A stretch of DNA of 64,000 bases from Branchiostoma floridae. Its lineage: Eukaryota; Chordata; Leptocardii; Amphioxiformes; Branchiostomatidae. The stretch covers positions 12,211,186 through 12,275,185 of the forward strand of contig NC_049984.1 of NCBI RefSeq assembly GCF_000003815.2. The letters are read 5' to 3'. The notes below the pieces were generated by a model. The model did not search any database. It worked only from the letters and a program-made list of their open reading frames with translations, and was not told the DNA's origin. The first letter of the stretch is position 1, and each line of letters starts with the position of its first letter. Below are positions 54,487-64,000 of the stretch, one piece after another. The translations under genes and the position numbers were made by a program.

Positions 54487-57400
54487 GTGAGTCCTTCATG
54501 GAAACCTTTCATCTAACGTTTAGTAACAGTGAATTTGAGTAAAATAAAAGGCAGTATGATTTCATGCCCTCGGCCAAAAGCACACAACTTGGGCATTGTG
54601 CCTTTTTGGTTTTAATAGAAGCTCAGAAAGTCACATAACACCTAAAATCACAGCCTAATGCTTTTTCTGACTTGATGCACTAAAGCGTCGACTCCCAGTC
54701 ATACACACTCTTAGGCCGGCTAAACTCCTTTGTCAGCTTTTAATACATCTTCTGCATGCTACCGTGGGATCTGCTTGGAGACACTGAACGTAGCTCCGAA
54801 CTGTACCTCGTAATCAGGAAGAAAACAGAAACGTCTCTACACTGCCTACTGTAAAATGCGAAGCTCAAAAGACGCACACACCACCTTACAACAAAAGGCC
54901 GCTAACCGGGAGGGTCGAACCTTTTGTAGCTGGTACAATATGCCGTCCGAGATCCTGTATATTTTCACGGTGATATTTTGTATGGGGAGTGCATTCCTCC
55001 ATCACAAAGCTGAGTTTGCTAGGCAAAACCCAACAAAACCCTACTGAGTGGAAAAAGCATTAAAGAAAGAAAAAAACCGGATCAGGGACCTTTCCTAGTA
55101 AATTAGATAGACAAATAATGAACCACAGAGCAAAATGAAATAATGTATGTGCGTGTGTTTCTGAATTGCCTCAAATACCGAAGATTGGCAATCAGAGAAG
55201 ATTTATGCTTGAAGAACGTGCCAATGATATATAGGGTTTGCATCCATGGATGGTTTCCTGCTCTACCTATGATTCGGACAATATTTCTTGTTAGCAAACT
55301 TTCCCTAAGCCAGTTGTACAGTCAATGCGGAACTCATACGGCCTTGAACATAAGCACAGGTGTAACATCACCCTTTAAATACGTAGTTCCAAGTTCAAGT
55401 CAAGAAAAAAAGTAATGTGCTGTATGAATTGGCTTATTCTATTGAATGCGTAAATGTTGGGACTTGGGTAAATGGTACATTGGTTCCTCCATTCATTCAG
55501 CAGTGTATACCTCTTAATGATGGAGCCGGACAGAAAAAGTTTCAGAGGAATGATTGAAGTATTGAAGACTCGTGCACAGTAGTGTAGAAAGGTAGAAGAA
55601 CTTGAAAAAATAGGTAGAAGAACTTGAAAAAATGATATCCCCACCAAGCAAAAAATTAGCCTCAAAGACGTGCCGCAAATCTGACCATGTAACACTTCGA
55701 CAAAGATTAACATTGCTCCATTATGAACGGTACTGACAAACATATTCACGCTCTTTGGTTGTCCAAAAATGTGATGTCGTCTTCTCCCGTCTAAGCACTT
55801 CGCCCCCAACAGTTCCAACGACCTTGGTAGACGTGTTTAAACCAGTAGGGGCCAACTATGACATCCCCTCCCATGGCTCTCACGGGGCCCATAAGGTGGA
55901 TGTAAAACCGCATGGCCGTTGTCACGTCCAATTACATGCGCCAGTGCGGGCACGGCCGGCCACTGGTAGAGTAATGGGTGGGCAGTCTTCAGGAGGAAGG
56001 GCTTGTCATAAGGGCGGTCTGTTTTCCCACCTTTCTGCACATGCCCAAATAGCCAAATAGCTTTGTAATGTGGTGGTGTGCTGAGGTGAGAATTCCATCA
56101 CTTGATTTCTCGCTAAGTCGCAATTCAAAATGTTGCGGCGACGAGATATGAATATACAGAGCACATAACGTTACACACTTCTAAACGTACATGTAGGCAG
56201 CTATCTTCAGCTAGAGTGACACATATCGAGAAAAAAATAATAATAAAGTAGGGAAAAGTGTAATAATCTTATGCTTATCTACGTGGAACCTTGACGTTAA
56301 TAGGGATTATCAAACTATGATAAATCTGCTACGATCCAATTGGCTTTGTTAGAGTGTCGCCTTTTTTTCTTTTCCATCATTGAACTTAACTGCACACCTG
56401 CCGAGTTGGTGTATCGCTCTATACAAATTACGCCCCTGCACCTTTGAGTCTGATAAATCACCTGTAAGCGAAAACCTGAACTTTACAAACGGCGCTTCTA
56501 AAGGTAGGCACATCTCCAGATTGCACCTGTTTTCTTCCTTTCATCTAAGTAAATTCACCCAATATTGCTAAGCTTACACTAATCCTCCCCCCTCCCCACA
56601 ACAATGTGGAGGGGAAACTTAACGTTACGGTAGTCTTGTGCAATTCTATCAGATTCCAAAGGCCCTCCGTGGTTTGTGTATCAAGATCCTCCCAACAACT
56701 CCACAGGGATGTTACGAACGTCCCCCAGGCAATAAACCTTCGGTTCCAATTTCTTCTCGCCTGACACTCCCGTTAGGAGGGGTAATTGCCAATTCTCTTC
56801 TCCATCACGAGCGATCAGTATCATCACGGGAATTATGAGGTCTGTGGTAATTGAAAACCACAAAACGTCGAATCGAATTTACCTGGCGCGCTGATAACAA
56901 CACATTTTATCAAGAGTCAGCCGGCTGTGGCGCGATGCTCCTGTCACGGTTGGAGGCGAAGCAGTTGGGAAAGTGAAGATGTGAAGCGAAATCAATTATG
57001 ACAAGTCTGCAAGAATGCTTCTTCCTCTATTTCACGGTATACCCAAGGACGCTCCAAGGGCGCAGTGTAACTTCGGGAAGTTTGAAAAGCGTGAAGTATT
57101 ATGTGCCAACGCACCCCCCCCCCCCCCCACATGGGGTAGTATCTAATAAACGGCTTTTGGTCCGATGAGGACAAGGCAACAATTGATGGTCTTGGACATG
57201 GCAACAATTGATGGTCTTTCGGCGTCACGGTTTACAAACAAAGACTCTTATCAAGAATGACAACCGTATCGAAATAAATGGAGGGACGCCAAACAAACGA
57301 TATTCCTCGTTTGTAGGATACTTGAGACAAAAAAAGAAACAGAACAGTTTCCCATGGCCACATCCTGTGTCCAAGAACGGAAATGGTTCACTGAAATTGA

Positions 57401-60400
57401 GTTTTGGTTTTCCCCATCTTGTTGAAGATACACATGAAAAGGAAAAACAGTGCCAGCTGACAGTTCCAATTTGTGAAGCCACAACTTCACGGTCCTTTGA
57501 ATTTGAAATTTTGACCTCCATTTTACCTCCGAACTTCAGGTTATTTTTGGCTGCCTTTGATCTTCAGTATTTACGAGAACGATTTGAAAGACCGAGTTTT
57601 ACTGTTCCTCATTTGAGGTTCCAAAAATTCATAATGTTCCTCATTTACATTTACAAAGTCTATTATTCAAACCCGTCAAAGTAAGGTCAAAATTGAAAAT
57701 GGCAGATTTTTTAGACCACAGGCCATAGCAGCGTAGTCTTACTCCAAAAAGCATACTTTCATTCTTTTGGTATACGATTTCAAAATGTGCACTTTATCTC
57801 TTAGCTTCCAGTATAAATGTGACTATCAGGCAACGTTCACTTGAAGGTCGATATCTACTCAGACATAAGTCAAATAGAGGATATGAAGTGTCGTGAATTA
57901 TCTCCAATACAGGATGTGTTCCTGTGAAAAGATAGTGAGCAGAATCTGTCGATATGATGACAATACGATATAGACTTATGGATCGATAGTGAATCAAGTA
58001 GAGGGTATTGACAGTGTTTAAGACGCCGAGTATCTCCAATACACGTGCGTATTAAAAGATAGTGGACGGAATCTGTCGATACCATACGTTATGATCTAGT
58101 GTTGTGGATCAATATAGGTAGTACTGAGTCCGTGCCGTGGTTCTGACGTGTGTTCTTTACCTCCCAGGAGCGCTGGCGTATGCGGAACTGGGGACCGCCA
58201 TCCCGAAGTCAGGGGCGGAGTACCCGTACCTCTGGGAAGCCTTCGGTCCCATCCCGGCCTACCTCTACTCCTGGACCTCTGTTATTGTCACTAGGTATGT
58301 CAAAATCAACCAACCCACTCTTAAGGTGGGATCTCACTGCACTTGGGGCACCGGTGCGGCACCACGGGGTTCGTTCACTGCGACACTGTTGTGTTATTTT
58401 CGCCGATTTGTTTTTATAATTCAGATATTGCGTAATAATAGACAGCACAATATACAAAACTTAAGAAAATTCGTTCTTTATCTCTGAAATTAATTGAGTA
58501 ATTTTCGAACCCCGCAGTGCCGCACCGGTGTCCCAACTGCAGTGAGAGTACCTTTAGTACGTACGTCTATTTATCATGTTTGTCATGTAGTGATTGAGCA
58601 AGTACCGACAGGACGATAAAAATATGGATCTGAGGAATGCTATTTCAGTTAGCTTCTGATAGTGCGTCATCACATAATGTACAGTCTAAGGTTTTTGCTG
58701 GTCGTCCGAAATGGAGTATTCAGCAACATACATAATCTTTATCTTTATTGCAAATTCATGCCCGAGGGCTAATTGCATACAGGGTAAGGTAGTAGTGGTA
58801 TACATAAACATACTTAACAAAGAAGGGAAATGATAATCATAGAGAAATAAAAAGGGAATAACGTCTAAACTAAATCAATTTCTACTTAAGCTAATTGATG
58901 GGTTTGTATATGTAGCAAATTGTCACGGTAAACAGTCGCTCTCAGAATGATAGCATGACATACAGATATTCTCTTACACAGAGCCACGTCAGCTGTCTAT
59001 ACAATATACCTTGGCCAGGCTATGCTAAACCGGGTTGAGGTTTCCACTTTTGTGGACGTGGTCTCCAACCTGCTGACATCCAATTAGAGAATAGGCTTCA
59101 CCTAAAGAAAACATTTAAGTGATTTTATGATTGGCTTGCAGCTGGATAGTTCTAAAGTCCAAGGGTACAAAAGTTAGCCCGGGTTAGCAGAGCCTTCCCC
59201 AGGTATATTGTAGAGGCCACGGACGAGGCACTGGGAAGGATACTTTGGCGTTGACATTGCCCTCTATGTTGGACTCTAGGCCTTCCATGTTGGCCCTCAT
59301 CTCGCTGAGCTTTGCTGATTACGCCACGGAACCGTTCTACGATGTTCACTGCCCTGCGCCAGACAGCGTCAAGAAAATACTGGCAGTTTTACTAGTGTGT
59401 AAGTAAAAACATACTTTTCTATAGCAAGTTTGTGGGCATGGTTAGATTATGATCCCCATAGTTTTATATTGATGATGATCGTCGAGCATCGGTACCTTGC
59501 AATTCGTCAAGAAGGTCAACATCATTCGGGGAAGGTATGAGGTCGTGGAACTCTAGTTATGAACAAAATCTCCTTCAAGTCTCCTTCAATAGCGTCCTTC
59601 AAGTCAAATGTATGGATAAATGTAAAGCAAACTATTTTCTGAAACACTTAAAAGCAGATACTTCATGTAAGAATACCCATTAAGATCTGCAGGTTGGAAC
59701 CAGGTAATTTGGCAAGTTACCAAATTGATTTTATCATCATTTGCCGATAGGTATTCCATGCTGGTCGCATCGCTGCAAAAGTATTCCTCTCACACGCTAT
59801 TATGACCAAAGGACGTCATCTAAATCCTAGTCTATTCATCACCCTTTGTAATCAACACGCCCCTTAATTAAGTCACATGCATGTTAAGCGCGGATCATTT
59901 CTCCAAAGAATATAAACAACGTCCCAATCAGATTACCTTAACGCAAGGCCTTGTACAATTTCTCTGAGGATCGTCTGATTAGATGAGCTAAGATCACCGC
60001 CTTGCCGCAAGGGAAAGTCTACCGATTCCTTCGTGACTATAATTGAATTACAAAATGATGTTGCCAATTTCAATGGAGGTTAAACTATTAAAACAAGCAC
60101 CCACCGCCCATCAATAGTGATCTGCGAATCGCTAGAGTCAACCGCCGCCCCGTCTGGATATACATACTTGCGACATCAGAAGACGCCATGTTATTGGTGA
60201 TCAGCTTCATTTACTATTGGAAAACAATTGAAGCGGGTCTAGTCACGTTTTGTATTAGAACTTCGCAGTTATCACCAAAACCTACCAAAACAATACGTCG
60301 GATTTGGGAGAATTTTGAACAGTTCGCCAACACACAAAACTTCACTCAACGGAATTTCGACTGAATCGTCCAGTCCTCTTCAGCTACCTGACCCAATCGC

Positions 60401-62628
60401 CCTGGGCACGTGACGTAATGCATCTGTGATGTCAGTAATAGGTAAAATATTGTTGGAAGTAGATATCGCTCCCCGTCTCGGTTAAAAGAATTCAATTGCT
60501 TGAGTTGGCGAACTGTCAATGATGTGACAACAAATTTTCATGCTAATACGTAGAGTTGAATGTAGTACATTTCTAGTATCATACTGGTTGTCATATATTT
60601 TATGATATTTTCACTTCTTGTCGCAGTGCTTATAACATTTGCCAACTGTTGGAGTGTGAAGCTAGCGACATCCATACAGAACTTCTTCACCGCCGCCAAA
60701 CTTCTCGCTGTTGCACTCTTAATCATGGTGGGATTTGTTATGCTAGGGTTCGGTACGTATCACTTTATCACCATGTATGGTAGTGTAGTGTAGTGTAGTG
60801 TAGTATCATATAGGGCTGATAATCCTCCCTGATGTATATACCATGTCATAAGATCCTATAACCACCGAATGAACCACTGCGTTCACGAAGCATACAGACA
60901 TACTTACAGATAAACAAAATACATAACAATTTGTACACATTTCTAAAAACAAGTGTTCCTGCAGTGGCAGTTGGATTTTAAGACATTTTATGACTCTGTT
61001 GTGCTGTTGAATATTCTCTTTGTAAATTGATAACATATTTTCCTACTCTAAGCTAGAGTAGAACATACCTGTTGTATATTGAACAAATATTGCGCTTGCA
61101 CTTTGTAGCCTTTCGGTAGAGTGATATAATGTACATGTAATATAAAACAATTGGTTTATTAGACGACTTATAGAAATATTGAACATCTCTACACTTCTTT
61201 TTTAACAGGTAACACAGAGCACTTACAAATAGAGAACAGTTTCCCGTCGGGCAAAAGTCCGTCCATTTCAGCAATAGGCGTAGCTTTCTATCAAGGTCTG
61301 TGGGCGTACGACGGATGGTGAGACATTTGTTTTGATTCCTCAGTGCTTCCCGTAACCATTACAGATCGTTTCTCTTGTCAAAAGGGACAACCGTTACTAA
61401 TAGCTTCTGTCTAATACTTGGCTCCAACTCGTAAAAGTAATATCGGATTATTTGTTAAGTAAATATAAAATGGCAGGCGCACATCTGTTCCAAAGATTTA
61501 AATTCTAGTCGCACCAAATTCCATTAGCTTTCAAAAACCAAGACGTCGTACTAAATGCCATTATCTTATCCAGAAGAACGACACTTTTAACTTAAAACTT
61601 CTTAAGACTAAAATTTGTAGAAGATGGCCATGTAGATGAGCACAGCCCTATCTTGTGATAAATCAGTACATCCTCTTTCTTTAACAGGAACAACTTGAAT
61701 TTCGTCACAGAGGAGATCAAGAACCCCTACGTGTAAGTAGCAGTTGCGTTACCTCGTAATGCTTCATTGTAGTTAATAATTTAAACACTGTCCTTCTCCG
61801 TTTGACATATCATTCAAAACCTACACCGTTTGATGGACACTCCATCCCCTCGGCTAGATTGTAACCATACATCAGCTAAGCCAAGAAAATACATCGCAGC
61901 AGGCAGGTACCAGCCCCCGTAATTGAATTGCCCTTCAATGGGCACATAAAGGGACGTTAGATGTTTAGTTACGATGGATATCGGTAGAGTTGAAGCCGTT
62001 TCGTTGAATATAAAGTTTAGAGGTTGAAAGCGGGGAAAAGATATCGCTGCCAGTGCACCTGATGCCGACGTGACGTCAGTAGCTCGTGATCAATTTCTCT
62101 CCATATACTTCGCTGGAGGTCTGATCACCAGAAAACTGCTTACCAGACGATTCTTACATGAGAGTGAGAAATACATGTATAGAAGAATGAATTCTTATGT
62201 GGTAACACATAACCTCAGCAGCCGACTGTATATATATCGTTTAACATTGTATATCGTGTATGAGTACATTTACATACATTTGCTAAACATTGTATATCGT
62301 GTATGAGTACATTTACATACATTTGCTACACTACTCCTCATCTTCCTCTAGCTTGAAAGCAAAGAATGGCCTTCATATCACTCGTTTTGGATCCTTAGAA
62401 AGCAGCACAAAGCACTCAGTAGATCACATTATCCACGAATCTACGTGTATGACAGGTCTGCAGGTACGCCGTATATGACCTGCCATGTTTTGACCCTGCT
62501 GCAGGAACCTGCCTCGGTCCATCATCGTCGGCATCCCGCTGGTCACAGGCTGCTACCTGCTGGTCAACATCGCCTACTTCACCGTCATGTCGCCGCTCGA
62601 GCTGCTGGAGTCTCCGGCAGTGGCGGCT
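54132..62628 (+). CDS. SLC7A9: SLC7A9-like (b0,+AT) amino acid transporter light chain, first 7 coding exons
   Basis: Gene-level entry; exons follow separately. SLC7A9 is the light subunit of a heteromeric amino acid exchanger that pairs with SLC3A1 (rBAT) through a disulfide and moves cystine and dibasic amino acids in exchange for neutral ones at the plasma membrane. The joined exons give 335 residues. [20 protein letters not shown] forms TM1 with the GSGIF unwound substrate site. [20 protein letters not shown] and [19 protein letters not shown] follow human b0,+AT more closely than LAT1/2 or y+[23 protein letters not shown] and KNPYVNLPRS follow. Cys about 185 (YDVHCPAP) sits where the heavy-chain cysteine is expected. 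The N-terminal tail of about 68 residues before TM1 is longer than the human one. The remaining roughly 150 residues lie beyond the right edge. Family certain; subtype probable. Confidence 0.88.
57114..57128. repeat. Poly-C run (15)
   Basis: Fifteen cytosines in intron 1 of the SLC7A9-like gene. Directly downstream (57170-57218) GGCAACAATTGATGGTCTT occurs twice in tandem. Confidence 0.9.
57870..58110. repeat. Diverged two-copy tandem repeat
   Basis: TATCTCCAATACA, AAAAGATAGTG and GAATCTGTCGATA recur about 130 bp apart, just upstream of SLC7A9-like exon 2. No coding content. Confidence 0.7.
58168..58294 (+). CDS. SLC7A9: SLC7A9-like exon 2
   Basis: Residues 119-160: [20 protein letters not shown] then [20 protein letters not shown], matching human SLC7A9 [20 protein letters not shown] and AYGPIPAYLFSWASLIV. 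Covers the end of TM2 and TM3. CTCCCAG acceptor, GTATGT donor. Confidence 0.95.
58322..58556. mobile_element. MITE in SLC7A9-like intron 2, about 235 bp
   Basis: Long imperfect inverted repeats of about 50 bp: TAAGGTGGGATCTCACTGCA on the left and complement of TAAAGGTACTCTCACTGCAG on the right, both running into GCACCGGTGCGGCAC and ending at GGGGTTCG. It lies 27 bp after the exon 2 donor. Confidence 0.85.
58557..60626. other. SLC7A9-like introns 2 and 3
   Basis: At 58745-58800 TTTATTGCAAATTCATGCCC and GAGGGCTAATTGCATACAG look like the 3' end of a dispersed LINE. Otherwise only exon 3 stands out. Confidence 0.5.
59280..59398 (+). CDS. SLC7A9: SLC7A9-like exon 3
   Basis: Residues 161-200: [20 protein letters not shown] then [20 protein letters not shown], matching human [20 protein letters not shown] and [20 protein letters not shown]. 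Cys 185 is the likely disulfide partner for the heavy chain. CTCTAG acceptor and GTAAGT donor. It is too short for a simple ORF search; found by phase and similarity. Confidence 0.92.
60627..60752 (+). CDS. SLC7A9: SLC7A9-like exon 4
   Basis: Residues 201-242: [20 protein letters not shown] then [18 protein letters not shown], matching human [20 protein letters not shown] and AKLVIVAIIIISGLVLL (TM4-TM5). GTCGCAG acceptor and GTACGT donor. Confidence 0.94.
60781..60806. repeat. (GTGTA)n microsatellite
   Basis: About five GTGTA units, 30 bp after the exon 4 donor of the SLC7A9-like gene. Confidence 0.9.
61209..61317 (+). CDS. SLC7A9: SLC7A9-like exon 5
   Basis: Residues 243-278: [12 protein letters not shown], then [19 protein letters not shown], corresponding to human GNTKNFDNSFEG and [16 protein letters not shown] (TM6, with the aromatic substrate-gate region). 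AACAG acceptor and GTGAGA donor within the Trp codon. Confidence 0.94.
61688..61732 (+). CDS. SLC7A9: SLC7A9-like exon 6 (45 bp)
   Basis: Residues 279-293: [15 protein letters not shown] plus two bases, matching human WNQLNYITEELRNPY. AACAG acceptor and GTAAGT donor. The split codon with exon 7 reads GTG (Val) where human has Arg in NPYRNLP. Confidence 0.92.
62243..62328. repeat. 43-bp perfect direct repeat, two copies
   Basis: AACATTGTATATCGTGTATG through CATTTGCT is present at 62243 and again at 62286. Intron 6 of the SLC7A9-like gene. Confidence 0.9.
62505..62628 (+). CDS. SLC7A9: SLC7A9-like exon 7, last exon in view
   Basis: Residues 294-335: [20 protein letters not shown] then [20 protein letters not shown], matching human [20 protein letters not shown] (TM7) and [26 protein letters not shown] acceptor, GTAAGT donor, phase 0 exit. 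The next exon (human VTFGDRVLYPASWIVPLF) was not found before 64000. Confidence 0.94.
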
Positions 62629-64000
62629 GTAAGTGCAGACTGTTATAAACTAGGCACTCTTATGCCTCAACTATCCCATAGTCAAAGATGTTGCCGCTTG
62701 GGCAACACAGAATATCTGGCAACAGTTTTCTCCACCCTTTTCTGTCATTATTAGAGTTTCACTTAGTGTCATGTCTGTCCACTCTGAGTTACTGTCATCC
62801 CGTTTGTCCATCTTTCTTCCCAATTGGATGGTTCCTTGCATGGTAGTTTAGGCTAGTCCCAATGACCGTCACAGATGGGCCGCAAACACTTCGGTTTTTA
62901 TTAATTTCTTCGCTGTGTTTATGAGGTCTTCGTCCAGACCAAGGAGGTTTTATAAATGATAATCCTCCGTGATAAAACCTCATTGTCCGGGCCGATGTTT
63001 TACTTGATTCTATTCCGTACTTTAGCCCTCGATAGGCGTCTTGGTATGCAATCCCCGTAGTCTTCCGGATTGTCTTAGTTAAATGTGCATTATAGAATCC
63101 TTCAATCCCCTTTTAAATGTTGATGACCTCCATAACCATGTAAGGCGAATGCAAAAGGATGCTCATGGACTTTGGTGCGATTCTGACACCTTTTTACCGA
63201 ACCGATTCGATTCAACCAAGGCTGTTCCTACAAGCAATTTAAAGGCTAAACTGTAGATCTTCCCTCGGCTAGAGATTGGCTAATGGTCCTACCAAAGGAT
63301 CTACACTAGGGACCACACGCATGCATATGGGCCAGGAAATGGAAAACAAATTGGAAGTCGAACAATTCCTAGATTTTCTCTAATAATTGACTTTCAAGAT
63401 GCTCTACTTTCAACGTGCGCACAAGCTCTCAAACAGTTCAAAGCCGTTACAGCGAATACAAACTATCGTGAACCTCCTTTGGCTGATTACAAAGTCATTA
63501 GAGCCAGTCAACATCGTTAGAATTATACTGCGTCATTTAGCCTGTAACCAGTTTATGCTGGCCATTCGTTGGAGGGTCGTAAAAACACGTGTGTGAATAC
63601 CAGTGAGTTAACGTGGGGTGATAAAAGCGAGTGCTGATTTGTTAATCTATGTATACTGGTATTGAGGCCTCCCAAACACATGCGACAAATTACGAGTTCG
63701 GTCTACCATGGAGCGTAAATTTCATCATATATAATTATGTATTTCTATATGTATATAATCTCACTGGAGCCTGTCTAATAAACAGCATGGAGTGTTGATA
63801 AACGTTTTTGAAGTATTAATAGGAAAGAAATGACGTACATTGAAAATTAACAAACATGATTGAAACTACTACCACGCAGCTTCGGCAAAAAGCATTTGCA
63901 AATGCCTAAATGACTGAGCAGACTCCATCTAAAGTGTGTGCATTATGTAGCCATTCCGACTAGAAATTGTTCTCTGAAGCCGTTTACATCAGGGTATTTA
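62629..64000. other. SLC7A9-like intron 7 to window end
   Basis: No further transporter exon or repeat family recognised; the gene continues beyond 64000. Confidence 0.6.

Larger units (their letters stand above)
54487..58167. other. SLC7A9-like intron 1
   Basis: A 3.7-kb intron with the poly-C run, short direct repeats and the 130-bp repeat pair. GGTAGAAGAACTTGAAAAAA occurs twice in tandem at about 55590-55632. No exon recognised. Confidence 0.6.

Overview
The window is animal nuclear DNA: two intron-rich genes with canonical GT-AG junctions sit among short tandem repeats, tRNA-derived SINEs, MITEs and a 5'-truncated LINE. Protein similarity to vertebrate orthologues is high. The repeat style (many ACATGTA runs, SINEs with a shared central domain, numerous small palindromic MITEs) suggests a cephalochordate such as amphioxus (Branchiostoma). 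That taxonomic call is an inference; no marker gene proves it.

Left part (1-37.6 kb): most of this is one minus-strand gene, the orthologue of TRAPPC8 (Trs85 subunit of the TRAPPIII tethering/Rab1-exchange complex). I traced 28 coding exons from the ATG at 37628 to 7185. Every junction was phase-checked, giving about 1,458 residues. The last stretch (about 75-85 residues in human) was not found and probably lies beyond position 1. Three exon-intron junctions of this gene are tandemly duplicated: exon 16 donor (4 copies), exon 21 acceptor plus 5' half of the exon (8 copies, with a PIF/Harbinger-like MITE inside the array), and exon 28 acceptor (2 copies). One intron holds a 13-unit, 42-43 bp minisatellite with a CCAAT motif in almost every unit. 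The far left has a young 5'-truncated LINE with an open reverse-transcriptase frame and an 11-bp target duplication.

Middle (37.6-54.0 kb): about 16.5 kb separates the two genes, which are divergently transcribed. I recognise no conserved protein here. It holds a YY1-type site at the TRAPPC8 promoter, several foldback/MITE elements (one a near-perfect 270-bp palindrome at 47.7-47.95 kb), SINE fragments, (CA)n and (GA)n tracts, a small cluster of ATGCAAAT octamers, and one TATA-box promoter candidate at 43.37 kb.

Right part (54.1-64 kb): the first seven coding exons (335 residues) of a plus-strand SLC7-family light-chain amino acid transporter, closest to SLC7A9 (b0,+AT). They cover the N-terminal tail, about the first six to seven membrane segments and the cysteine expected to bond to the heavy chain. 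The gene runs off the right edge. The two genes have no obvious functional link: one acts in ER-Golgi/autophagy trafficking, the other in plasma-membrane amino acid exchange.
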